From NCBI GenBank assembly GCA_029548025.1, contig JAKPOE010000336.1:1-32655 (forward strand): a stretch of DNA of 32,655 nt, given 5' to 3'. Each line of letters begins with the position of its first letter. The first letter of the stretch is position 1. The notes under the pieces are model-generated. The model was given only the letters and a program-made list of their open reading frames with translations. It made no database searches and was not told the DNA's origin. Shown one piece after another: positions 1 through 7,160 of the stretch. The position numbers and the translations under genes are program-made. This stretch comes from Spirochaetota bacterium (GTDB lineage Bacteria; Spirochaetota; UBA4802; UB4802).

Positions 1-231
1 CTTTTTAAAAATTCTTATCCAGAAAATGTTGATATTATATTCTGTCGAAATGTTATGATTTATTTTGATCGTTCTCGTCAAAAAGAACTGATCGCTAATT
101 TTTATAATATTTTGAATCCATGGGGATATTTATTTATTGGCCATTCAGAAACCTTGCACGCTCTGTCCGATGATTTCCAGTATGTGAAGATAATGGATTC
201 ACCTGTATATGTTCCAAAGGAGAAAGTATAA
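1..231 (+). CDS. cheR: CheR chemoreceptor methyltransferase, 3' end only
   Basis: The window opens inside this gene; frame 1 gives 76 codons and a stop at 229-231. CheR uses S-adenosylmethionine to methylate glutamates of methyl-accepting chemotaxis receptors in the cytoplasm. The visible part is the end of the Rossmann-like catalytic domain: FCRNVMIYFD is the CheR family signature, and GYLFIGHSET is its usual closing strand. The stop overlaps the next start by one base (TAATG), so translation is probably coupled to cheD. This pairs opposite receptor modifications, methylation and deamidation. The N-terminal part lies outside the window. Confidence 0.92.
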   Translation, partial: LFKNSYPENVDIIFCRNVMIYFDRSRQKELIANFYNILNPWGYLFIGHSETLHALSDDFQYVKIMDSPVYVPKEKV

Positions 232-710
232 TGGAATTTCAACTGATTACAGTTTCGATAGCTGATTATAAGGTATCTCATTCACCGGATATATTACGAA
301 CAATTTTGGGTTCATGTGTAGGCATATGCCTTTATGATCTGGAAAACAAAGTTGGTGGATTGGCACATATTATGTTGCCTGAAAACAACGATAAGTCAAC
401 GAATCCTAAAAAATATGCCGATAGTGCTATAGCTCTTATGATTGATGAAATGGTAAAAAAGGGGGCAAATCCTGAATTGATTGTTGCTAAAATAGTTGGT
501 GGTGCTTCAATGTTTAAAATGCCAGAAAATTCATTTATCGGCTCTATAGGTATAAATAATGTCCTGAAGGTTAAACAAGTATTGGATAAATATCATATCA
601 ATATTATTGCCGAGGATGTATTGGGAGATTATGGTAGAACGGTAGATTTTTTTCTTGAAAGTGGTAAATTGAAAATTAAGTCATTAGGACGTGAAGATAA
701 AGAGATGTAG
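231..710 (+). CDS. cheD: CheD chemoreceptor glutamine deamidase
   Basis: CheD deamidates specific receptor glutamines to glutamates, creating methylation sites for CheR, and in several bacteria it is regulated by CheC or CheY-P. The 159-residue length is normal. The catalytic cysteine lies in LGSCVGICLYD (Cys29) and the catalytic histidine in GGLAHIMLP (His46). Both sit in the usual family spacing, with a threonine (Thr24) just before the cysteine. GGASMF and GDYGRTV further on are also typical. The ATG shares a base with the cheR stop. YicC begins 12 bases downstream, so the chemotaxis genes may be co-transcribed with the housekeeping block. No cheC or cheB is visible in the window. Confidence 0.95.
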   Translation: MEFQLITVSIADYKVSHSPDILRTILGSCVGICLYDLENKVGGLAHIMLPENNDKSTNPKKYADSAIALMIDEMVKKGANPELIVAKIVGGASMFKMPENSFIGSIGINNVLKVKQVLDKYHINIIAEDVLGDYGRTVDFFLESGKLKIKSLGREDKEM

Positions 711-722
711 CGAGATTATAGT

Positions 723-1589
723 ATGGAAAGTATGACAGGGTATGCATTTATAGAACAAAGTACGGATCAGTTTACATTCTCAATTGAAGTAAAAACATTA
801 AATTCTAAATATCTGGAGGTTTATACAAATATACCCAAGATATTAAAATATGAGGATGATACCATCAATGCTATTTTAAAAAAAAGTTTTGAACGTGGAA
901 AAGTTGAATTTAACATTGACATTTACGATTGGGTAGAATCAAGACCTGTCCATATTAATAAACAGATATTGTTGAAATATTATCATGAAGTACAAAAAGC
1001 ATTATCAAGTTTAAAAATTGCAGCAAGTTTTTCTGTTGATGCTTTATTGCAACTTGATGGTGTTGTTCATAAAGAGCGTTCGATTCTTTCAAAAAAATCA
1101 AAGGATGACATATATAACGCATTACAAAAATCAATTAATGCCACTATTAAAATGCGCAAAAAAGAAGGGAAATCTGTTAAAAAAGATCTTGAATCTTCTT
1201 TAAAAATAATTGAACATGCATGTATAGATATTCGTAAACAAGCCCATGCTGTTGCTGAGTATCAATTTAGCAGATTAAAAAAATCAATAGAATCATTATT
1301 ACATAGTAAAATAGATGAAAACAGATTGTATACAGAAATTGCGATTTTAGCAGATAAGCAAGATATTAATGAAGAACTAACACGCATGTATGATCATATA
1401 GTAAAGTTTAAAGAAATAATGGCTGGTGAAGGACAGCTTGGCAGACAATTAGACTTCCTGGCACAGGAGATGTTTAGAGAGGTTAATACAATAGGTTCTA
1501 AATCAAATAATACTGTTATTGCCCATAAAGTTGTTGAAGTGAAAAATCATATAGATAAAATACGGGAACAATGCAGGAACATAGTTTAA
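723..1589 (+). CDS. yicC: YicC-family endoribonuclease-like protein
   Basis: The protein of 288 residues has the two family hallmarks. The N-terminal YicC_N region starts SMTGYA and contains VKTLNSKYLEV. The C-terminal DUF1732 region contains GQLGRQLDFLAQEMFREVNT, then GSKSN, and ends with HKVVEVKNHIDKIREQ. In E. coli a YicC member acts as an endoribonuclease in small-RNA turnover; applying that here is inference. Placement directly before a RemA-like gene and gmk is a recurrent arrangement in many bacteria. The ribosome binding site is weak, but the gene starts only 12 bases after cheD, so coupling is plausible. Confidence 0.93.
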   Translation: MESMTGYAFIEQSTDQFTFSIEVKTLNSKYLEVYTNIPKILKYEDDTINAILKKSFERGKVEFNIDIYDWVESRPVHINKQILLKYYHEVQKALSSLKIAASFSVDALLQLDGVVHKERSILSKKSKDDIYNALQKSINATIKMRKKEGKSVKKDLESSLKIIEHACIDIRKQAHAVAEYQFSRLKKSIESLLHSKIDENRLYTEIAILADKQDINEELTRMYDHIVKFKEIMAGEGQLGRQLDFLAQEMFREVNTIGSKSNNTVIAHKVVEVKNHIDKIREQCRNIV

Positions 1590-1602
1590 AAGGAATTGAA
1601 TA

Positions 1603-1857
1603 ATGAAATCAACAACATTAATTAATATAGGATTTGGTAATGCTGTTGTTGCTGAACGTGTTATTGCTGTTATTACTCCTGTATCAGCTTCAGGAAAACG
1701 ATTGCGTGAAGAGGCAAAAGAAAACAGTATGCTTATTGATGCAACCCATGGCAGGAAAACGCGTGCTATAATTATAATGGATAGTAATCATGTGATACTG
1801 TCAGCCATGCAACCTGAAACAATAGCAAATAGATTAAATCAAAGCGAAGAAGGATGA
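1603..1857 (+). CDS. remA: RemA-like DNA-binding regulator (DUF370)
   Basis: This 84-residue protein matches the RemA/DUF370 family along its whole length. It starts with [18 protein letters not shown], then shows a KRLREEAKE helix, [18 protein letters not shown] and [14 protein letters not shown]. RemA from Bacillus is a ring-forming, DNA-binding activator of matrix genes; outside Firmicutes the role is mostly unknown. The start is supported by AAGGA eight bases upstream. The stop overlaps the following gmk start, so the two are translationally linked. The yicC-remA-gmk-rpoZ order is conserved in several phyla and supports the call. The gene symbol is by family likeness, not proven function. 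Confidence 0.85.
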   Translation: MKSTTLINIGFGNAVVAERVIAVITPVSASGKRLREEAKENSMLIDATHGRKTRAIIIMDSNHVILSAMQPETIANRLNQSEEG

Positions 1858-2474
1858 TGATAGCAATAATTATTTCAGCACCTTCTGGTGCAGGGAAAAC
1901 AACACTTATTGAGAAACTTATTATACAGAATCCAATTTATGAGTTTGCTATTTCAACTACAACACGGCCCATACGGTCAAATGAAAAAGAGGGGAAAGAT
2001 TATTACTATGTAAGTTATGATGAATTTATGAAAATGGTGGATAATAACGAGTTTGTGGAGTGGGCAAAGGTTCATGATAATTATTATGGTACAACCAAAA
2101 AAGAGATTGACAGAATAAATGCTACATCAAAAATACCTATTTTTGATGTAGACGTTCAGGGGGCACGTGCTTTACGTAATAAGTTACAAAAGGTTGTTTC
2201 AATATTTATTATTCCACCGTCAATTAAAGAACTTGAAAAACGTTTGCGTCACCGATCAACGGAAACACAGCAACAAATTAAAATAAGATTGACAAATGCT
2301 GTGAGTGAATTGCGTGAATATATCAATTATGATTATATTGTTGTAAATGATGATTTACAGAAAGCCTTAGAAGATCTTGGTGCTATTTTAAAGGCAATCA
2401 TTCTCAGGCGGGAATTTAAGGAAAAAGCAGTTAAAAATTTGCTGGAGGGTGTACATGATTATACCATTAGATAA
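1857..2474 (+). CDS. gmk: Guanylate kinase
   Basis: This enzyme phosphorylates GMP to GDP with ATP in the cytoplasm. The P-loop is SAPSGAGKTTL at the N-terminus. The GMP-binding region follows, with STTTRPIRSNEKEGKDYYYVS, FVEWAKVHDNYYGT and DVDVQGARAL; the lid has LEKRLRHRSTE. Length, 205 to 206 residues, is normal. Two tandem ATGs are possible at 1854 and 1857. I chose 1857 because the purine-rich AAGAAGG at 1847-1853 touches 1854 with no spacing. The start overlaps the remA-like stop and the end overlaps rpoZ by 20 bases, so this is a tightly packed operon. Confidence 0.96.
   Translation: MIAIIISAPSGAGKTTLIEKLIIQNPIYEFAISTTTRPIRSNEKEGKDYYYVSYDEFMKMVDNNEFVEWAKVHDNYYGTTKKEIDRINATSKIPIFDVDVQGARALRNKLQKVVSIFIIPPSIKELEKRLRHRSTETQQQIKIRLTNAVSELREYINYDYIVVNDDLQKALEDLGAILKAIILRREFKEKAVKNLLEGVHDYTIR
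2444..2449 (+). promoter_or_regulatory. Ribosome binding site fixing the rpoZ start
   Basis: GGAGGG lies five bases upstream of the ATG at 2455, inside the end of gmk. It argues for ATG 2455 over the in-frame GTG at 2449, which overlaps the motif itself. Confidence 0.7.
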
Positions 2475-2658
2475 AATTATAGCGCTGGAAGATAATAAAT
2501 ATATCTTTTCATGTGCTGCAATGAAAGTAGTGGATAAATTAGGTAATATTGAAGGATATCCTGAAACTGACAAAAACTGGAAAGTTGTACCGCATATATT
2601 GCATCTCATGCTGAATGGAATCATTAAATATGAATTCAAGGAACAGTTAAGCGATTGA
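2455..2658 (+). CDS. rpoZ: RNA polymerase omega subunit
   Basis: This 67-residue protein starts MIIPLDKIIAL. It carries the omega pattern of an acidic DNK followed by a small-residue helix (YIFSCAAMKVVDKL), and ends with a hydrophobic helix and an acidic/basic tail. Omega helps assemble RNA polymerase and in some bacteria takes part in the ppGpp response. The sequence is divergent from the E. coli form, so the call leans on position between gmk and miaA and on length. The start is set by the GGAGGG site. It overlaps the last 20 bases of gmk. Confidence 0.85.
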   Translation: MIIPLDKIIALEDNKYIFSCAAMKVVDKLGNIEGYPETDKNWKVVPHILHLMLNGIIKYEFKEQLSD

Positions 2659-2686
2659 ATATTTGAAATAATAATTTTTTATAAGA

Positions 2687-3601
2687 GTGAAAAAGGTTAA
2701 CAAAAAGAAAGCAGTTATTCTTGTTGGGCCAACAGCATCGGGTAAATCAGATATATCTCTTTCGATAGCTAACAACCTATTTGAGATAGTTTCGGTAGAT
2801 TCGGTTCAGGTATATAAATATATGGATGTTGGTACAGGGAAGGTTTCCCCGTACCATCGATCTTTGATAACACATTATTGTATTGATATTGTCAATCCTG
2901 ATTACTGGTTTACTGCTGGTGATTTCTGTAGAGAAGCGTCAGGGGCAGTTGAAACAATATTGCAACATGGTAAAATTCCGTTGTTTGTGGGTGGAACGGG
3001 ATTATATATTCATACTTTTTTTTATGGTTTAGCCAAACTTCCCCGCATCGATAGCAAAATAAAAGAGCAATTACATGCTGAGTTGCAACTTAAGGGAATA
3101 CAGGCTCTTTATAAGGAACTATCGCACCATGATAAAGCCTGGGCTGATAAAATCCATCCCAATGATACACAACGGATTTTACGAGGTTTGGAAGTATTCA
3201 GAGCTACAGGATTACCATTATCGCAATTTTTGCAATCTGATCATATGAAAAGCGATCTTGAAATTCTTTTAATTGCAGTTGATATAGAGAGGGATATACT
3301 ATATAAGCGCATTGAGTGCAGAGTAGATACCATGATTAACAATGGATTGGTAGAAGAAGTAGAAAAATTGCGAGCAATGGGATACACTCAAGATTTAAAT
3401 TCACAGAAAGCAATAGGGTATATTCAGTTGCACAGGGTTCTGAATAATGAGATATCATTGAGCGATGCAATAGAAGACATAAAACTGCAAACAAAACACT
3501 ATGCTAAAAGGCAGATTACATGGTTTAAGAGATATAAACCTTTATGGATGCCAGCAAATGATGGTAAAGGAATAAAAAAAATTATCAATGAATGGATATA
3601 G
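2687..3601 (+). CDS. miaA: tRNA dimethylallyltransferase
   Basis: MiaA transfers a dimethylallyl group to N6 of A37 in tRNAs that read UNN codons. The protein of 304 residues has the full set of family motifs in order. These are the P-loop GPTASGKS (residues 14-21), SVDSVQVYKYMDVGTGK, HYCIDIVNP, FVGGTGLYI, a central NDTQRILRGLEVFRATG, and near the end KAIGYIQL and KRQITWFKR. The start is GTG at 2687, the only sensible start before the P-loop. It has only a weak upstream AAGAG. The gene follows rpoZ by 28 bases and precedes hfq, the miaA-hfq order seen in many bacteria. Confidence 0.96.
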   Translation: MKKVNKKKAVILVGPTASGKSDISLSIANNLFEIVSVDSVQVYKYMDVGTGKVSPYHRSLITHYCIDIVNPDYWFTAGDFCREASGAVETILQHGKIPLFVGGTGLYIHTFFYGLAKLPRIDSKIKEQLHAELQLKGIQALYKELSHHDKAWADKIHPNDTQRILRGLEVFRATGLPLSQFLQSDHMKSDLEILLIAVDIERDILYKRIECRVDTMINNGLVEEVEKLRAMGYTQDLNSQKAIGYIQLHRVLNNEISLSDAIEDIKLQTKHYAKRQITWFKRYKPLWMPANDGKGIKKIINEWI

Positions 3602-3677
3602 TGGTCATTAAAAAATTATTGATATTGTTTTAATATATGGTATGTAATTCTATAAGTTTGCAAAACAATATAAAAAA

Positions 3678-3697
3678 TTTAATAAAAATTTATTAAA
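3678..3697 (+). promoter_or_regulatory. A/T-only inverted repeat in the hfq leader
   Basis: The 113-base miaA-hfq spacer is nearly pure A/T. Just before the hfq ribosome binding site is a perfect 9-base inverted repeat (TTTAATAAA, two A, TTTATTAAA). In RNA it would be an A/U-rich element of the kind Hfq prefers, so Hfq autoregulation is conceivable. It may equally be compositional. I see no convincing sigma-70 promoter here; TATAAG at 3651-3656 is the best -10-like word but has no good -35 partner. Confidence 0.35.
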
Positions 3698-3714
3698 AAT
3701 AAAGAGGTTGCACA

Positions 3715-3945
3715 ATGGGCAAACAAACAAAAAATTTACAGGACACTTTTCTTAATGCAGCACGAAAGGATAAGGTAGAAATCACTATTTATCTTATGAA
3801 CGGCGTACCCATCAAAGGGAAGGTCATTAGCTTTGACAGCTTTACTATATTGGTTGAGGTCGACAAGAAACAAAATCTGATTTATAAGCATGCTGTTTCA
3901 ACAATTATGCCATCAAAACCGGTGCAATATAAAGATGAAGAATAG
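3715..3945 (+). CDS. hfq: RNA chaperone Hfq
   Basis: Hfq is a hexameric Sm-like RNA chaperone that pairs small RNAs with mRNAs. The protein of 76 residues begins with the usual helix [21 protein letters not shown], followed by the Sm1 segment [19 protein letters not shown]. The Sm2 segment has [10 protein letters not shown], matching the family YKHAIST. The C-terminal tail is short. GAGG at 3704-3707, seven bases before ATG, supports the start. It follows miaA after a long A/T-rich leader and is followed three bases later by an SPFH-protein gene, so the two are probably co-transcribed. Confidence 0.97.
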   Translation: MGKQTKNLQDTFLNAARKDKVEITIYLMNGVPIKGKVISFDSFTILVEVDKKQNLIYKHAVSTIMPSKPVQYKDEE

Positions 3946-3948
3946 CGT

Positions 3949-4833
3949 ATGAGTAAGTACAAAAAATTGGTAATTGCAGCATTTATAATTGCTGCTGCTG
4001 TTTATATTTTTGTAAAGGCGGTTGTTTTTGTTGGAGATGATGTTGTAGCAATTGTAACTGATAAGGAAGATCAGATTATCGGGCTTTTGAAAAAAGGTGC
4101 GAATGTAGTACCTCAGGCTTTATTTCATCCGGTAAGAGTAAATTATATTCCTCTTCATGGTAGTTGTAAAGCTGATATTATTGTCCCCATACCGCCACTT
4201 GAACAGATAAAAAGTAAAAATTATTCAATAACAATACCCGTATCAATCCAGTATACTTTTGATGCTGATAAGCTTCAACTTGATTTAAAAAGTATGCATT
4301 CCAATGCTGAATATGTAAAAGAGATTATTACTATAGCATTGGTTGATGCTGTCAATACTCAGTTCAGGAAATATCTTGTTCCTGTATATAAGTATTTTCC
4401 GTTGCAGGCAAATTTTCAGAATGAATTTACTGTTGTAATCAACACTGTAAAAGAGGTATGTGTAAAAAGAGGATTGGTTATTGATGATGTTAAAGTTGGC
4501 AATGTTTATCTTCCGGATTATGCAATCTATGCAGAAGGGAAACGTTTTTTACTGGAGGTATTACAACAGGAAAAGGATAATGCTCTGCAGCTTGCCAGAT
4601 TGCAGCAAAAACTTAATGAAGATGGTTTAGCAAGCAAACAACGTATTGAGCATCTTGAGAAAATATCAGAATTGATTCAAAAAAATAAGGATATTTTGCG
4701 CTATATTTATATTGACAAATTAGCTGACAATGTGAAGGTGATAGTGACCTCAGATAAAGAAGCAGGATTTGATATCTTCAATACTGAAGATTCTGGGTCT
4801 GTTAAAAAAGATGTCGATAACTTTAAAAAATAG
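3949..4833 (+). CDS. Membrane-anchored SPFH/prohibitin-like protein
   Basis: This 294-residue protein has one N-terminal membrane segment (about residues 7-28). An SPFH/band-7-like region follows (about 25-200), with VGDDVVAIVTD, a KKGANVVPQ-type turn, strands ending ITIPVSIQYTFDADKL, and VCVKRGLVIDDVKVGNVYLPD. A helical, charged region follows (about 200-260; LEVLQQEKDNALQLARLQQKL), the part that usually drives oligomerisation. It resembles HflC/HflK and prohibitins in shape, but the match is weak. In many proteobacteria hflK-hflC lie just after hfq, so position supports the call. Here only one such gene is present. I do not name a specific function; a scaffold or protease-modulating role is possible. 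Confidence 0.7.
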   Translation: MSKYKKLVIAAFIIAAAVYIFVKAVVFVGDDVVAIVTDKEDQIIGLLKKGANVVPQALFHPVRVNYIPLHGSCKADIIVPIPPLEQIKSKNYSITIPVSIQYTFDADKLQLDLKSMHSNAEYVKEIITIALVDAVNTQFRKYLVPVYKYFPLQANFQNEFTVVINTVKEVCVKRGLVIDDVKVGNVYLPDYAIYAEGKRFLLEVLQQEKDNALQLARLQQKLNEDGLASKQRIEHLEKISELIQKNKDILRYIYIDKLADNVKVIVTSDKEAGFDIFNTEDSGSVKKDVDNFKK

Positions 4834-5011
4834 TATATTGATTGCTGGATAATTTTTATTTTTGCAAAAATTGTAGCTATATATAAGTTTTTTTAAAAAC
4901 GGCAATAATTCTTTTTGGTTTTCCTGAAGTTTTTTATCCTGATAGTGAGTTAGATTTTGTATCATAATGCTGCAGTGATATATTTTTATATAATAAGGAG
5001 AGTGAAACAAT

Positions 5012-5107
5012 ATGCCCTGTGGTAGGAAGCGAAAGCGAAGAAAAATTGCAAATCACAAACGAAAGAAAAGAAGAAGACTTAATCGTCACAAGAAGAAATT
5101 ACGATAA
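5012..5107 (+). CDS. 31-residue COX24/AURKAIP1-like (mS38-type) basic protein
   Basis: This is a short gene: ATG at 5012, stop at 5105-5107, with AAGGAG at 4995-5000 upstream. The product is extremely basic: by hand count 19 of 31 residues are Lys or Arg. It carries the pattern NHKRKKRRRLNRHKKK (residues 14-29). This is the signature of the COX24_C/AURKAIP1 domain, known from the mitochondrial small-subunit ribosomal protein mS38 and from tiny bacterial proteins. A ribosomal, rRNA-binding role is therefore likely but is inference. It stands alone between the SPFH gene and a membrane protein, with a likely terminator right after it. The 178 bases upstream are A/T-rich with no clear promoter. 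Confidence 0.82.
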   Translation: MPCGRKRKRRKIANHKRKKRRRLNRHKKKLR

Positions 5108-5120
5108 TGTAAGTTGGAAG

Positions 5121-5155
5121 GAGATTGGCATACAAATGAGTCAATCTCTTTTCTA
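5121..5155 (+). terminator. Probable rho-independent terminator after the COX24-like gene
   Basis: GAGATTG (5121-5127) pairs with CAATCTC (5142-5148) and is followed by a T-rich run. The stem is 7 bp with a 14-base loop. It lies 13 bases after the small gene and would end its transcript. Confidence 0.55.
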
Positions 5156-5178
5156 TTTTAATATATAAAGGCTCTGTA

Positions 5179-5907
5179 ATGAGAAGAAGGATATCATCAA
5201 AACCAATAATACTTCCAGAAATAAAGAAAACATACTGGAAAAGACGCCCTTCCGAAATAAGAGGTTATCAACGGGTTTTTTACTGTAATATGGAAAATGG
5301 CGATTATATACGTGTTGATTATAGCTTCAAAGATAAAAGAGTTAGGATTTATCTTGAGGATAGCGAAGAAGGTGGTAATCCTTACTATGCAGTTATTGAT
5401 AAGGGACGTATTACTGCTGAACGCAATGCTACATCAGGCAGACCGGTACCATTGCAGGAAAAATTGGAAAAACGTTCTGAAATACTTTCAACACTGCCAA
5501 ATAAAGAAGTATTACGTCTGATCAATAAACATTATGGTATTGGCGAAACCCCTGAGGAGGTTGCTGCCCGTAAAAAGAAAAGACAGGAAGAATTAGCAAG
5601 AACAAAAAAACGATACTTTAAACCTGAAGAAGTTCCATCTTTTGTAAAGAAGGAAACTGCCCTGCCAACAAAACGGTATGTACGTATACGTGATATAGTC
5701 GATATTGCAGTTGGCGGTACAATAGTGGGTGTTGTGTATTATGTAAGTATGGATTTTGTGAAAATGGGTATAGCATCAGCAGTATTTGGAATCATCATGG
5801 CATTTGTTGATATATTTGTACGAGGTAAAGAAACATTATTATTAAAAACCCTATTATTTTTATTAACAGGGATTATGTTATATATATATGGTTATTTTGT
5901 TTTATAA
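5179..5907 (+). CDS. Hypothetical protein with C-terminal membrane segments
   Basis: I do not recognise this 242-residue protein. It begins with a basic stretch. The middle region (about 30-100) is strand-rich and contains YCNMENGDYIRVDYSFKDKR. A charged lysine/arginine-rich linker covers about 125-165. The C-terminus (about 170-242) is hydrophobic with two to three membrane helices. This suggests a membrane protein with a cytoplasmic N-terminal domain. AAAGG eight bases upstream supports the ATG. It follows the likely terminator, so it may have its own promoter. It ends seven bases before the convergent PAP2 gene. Confidence 0.75.
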   Translation: MRRRISSKPIILPEIKKTYWKRRPSEIRGYQRVFYCNMENGDYIRVDYSFKDKRVRIYLEDSEEGGNPYYAVIDKGRITAERNATSGRPVPLQEKLEKRSEILSTLPNKEVLRLINKHYGIGETPEEVAARKKKRQEELARTKKRYFKPEEVPSFVKKETALPTKRYVRIRDIVDIAVGGTIVGVVYYVSMDFVKMGIASAVFGIIMAFVDIFVRGKETLLLKTLLFLLTGIMLYIYGYFVL

Positions 5908-5914
5908 ACAACTA

Positions 5915-6907
5915 TTACCTTCTTCGAATATCGAGTAGCCAATACCACAAATTCCGGATACTTTCCAGCAAAGGAGTTTTTGTTTCGGTATTACCAAAGA
6001 TATAAAGACGTGCAAGCATTTGGCCATATCGAAATGCTATCAAGCCTACAAAAAAGCCAGCTATTACATCAATGACATAGTGATAACGAAGATAAACCGT
6101 TGAGATTATCAGCAATACTGTCCAGACTGTGGCAATAATGCTGAATCGTTTATGATATCTCATTGCTAATAGCACAGTTAGTATTGAAACTAGAGTATGA
6201 CCACTGGGGAAACAATCACGCGTTACACCTTCTAAATATGCCAATCCATGATGTACAAAATTAAACAAAAATAACCCTTCCAGAGGTTTTGTTTGCAGTT
6301 GTGCTAAGGTAAACCGTGGGCCTATAGCCGGGAATATATAATACCCAATATATGAAAGGTAAAATCCAAACATAATGGATGATGCTACAATATGAAATTC
6401 AACCTTTCTTTCTTTAAGATACAGTAAAAGGCACAGCGTGAAAGGAAGAAAATAAAAACTTGCATAAACGATTTGTAAAAGCTCAGTTACAAAAGGATGC
6501 ATCACCCTCTCTAATAATAGAGTTGGATGATTGCCAAAAAATAATGAATAGTCAATTTTTATGAGATAGGTATCGATATCATTTGGATTGATGAGAGGAA
6601 CAAGCATATTGTGTTCCATGAAGATTGCCACTAACAGCGGCAATACATACCAGTCCCTGTAAATGGAAAATAACTTTGAAGTTGCAAACCGTTGTGCAAA
6701 TACTGTTGCTATAATGAGCAGCATGATTGCTATATTAATTGTAAACGTAACAGGTGCTAATGTAAAATGAGAAAATATAATAATTAATATATTAAGCAGC
6801 AATGCCATGGAAAACGTTAAGAGCTCTTCTAAATGTATCCTCTGATCATAATTATACAAAATACTTTGAAGCATATATTGTCTCATCCCTCTCACACTGT
6901 TACTCAA
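5915..6907 (-). CDS. PAP2_3-type membrane phosphatase/transferase
   Basis: This polytopic protein of up to 330 residues belongs to the PAP2_3 branch (AUR1/inositol phosphorylceramide synthase-like) of lipid phosphatases and phosphotransferases. Evidence: YYIFPAIGPRF (about 189-199); the active-site CFPSGHT (about 232-238), with His237; and YLRYHYVIDVIAG (about 272-284), with His276 and Asp280 as the second catalytic pair. Hydrophobic helices fill most of the rest. The active site would face the outside of the inner membrane. The substrate, probably a lipid phosphate or phospholipid head group, cannot be told. The longest frame starts with TTG at 6907; ATG codons at 6886 and 6874 are alternatives, so the N-terminus is uncertain. 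Confidence 0.85.
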   Translation of the reverse strand: MSNSVRGMRQYMLQSILYNYDQRIHLEELLTFSMALLLNILIIIFSHFTLAPVTFTINIAIMLLIIATVFAQRFATSKLFSIYRDWYVLPLLVAIFMEHNMLVPLINPNDIDTYLIKIDYSLFFGNHPTLLLERVMHPFVTELLQIVYASFYFLPFTLCLLLYLKERKVEFHIVASSIMFGFYLSYIGYYIFPAIGPRFTLAQLQTKPLEGLFLFNFVHHGLAYLEGVTRDCFPSGHTLVSILTVLLAMRYHKRFSIIATVWTVLLIISTVYLRYHYVIDVIAGFFVGLIAFRYGQMLARLYIFGNTETKTPLLESIRNLWYWLLDIRRR

Positions 6908-6981
6908 TAATACTAATCCACTGAGCCATCGTATCTACAAAAAATATATACAATCAAAAAAATAATGGCAATACCGTTTAT

Positions 6982-7011
6982 GAAAAAATTTAGCTATTAT
7001 ATAATAGCTAA
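6982..7011 (-). terminator. A/T-rich perfect palindrome, weak terminator candidate
   Basis: Positions 6990-7011 form a perfect 22-base palindrome (TTAGCTATTAT and its complement). Read on the minus strand it is followed by a short run of T residues. That would suit a terminator for the GalT-like gene, but the stem is A/T-rich and about 150 bases past its stop. An operator is an alternative. Confidence 0.3.
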
Positions 7012-7160
7012 CATTCAGATATAATCAACTTTTAGAATCGTACGCATGACTTCATGGTAGCATGCAATAATACGCATGGATAGCACCAATCACCGAGATT
7101 GAATAAATATTGCTTAATGCTATATAATTCCATACATTTGTCAAGAATTATTATGTAATA

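Noticed and set aside
2388..2639. Minus-strand frame across gmk and rpoZ.
   Set aside because: It lies opposite two well-supported genes and has no family motifs.
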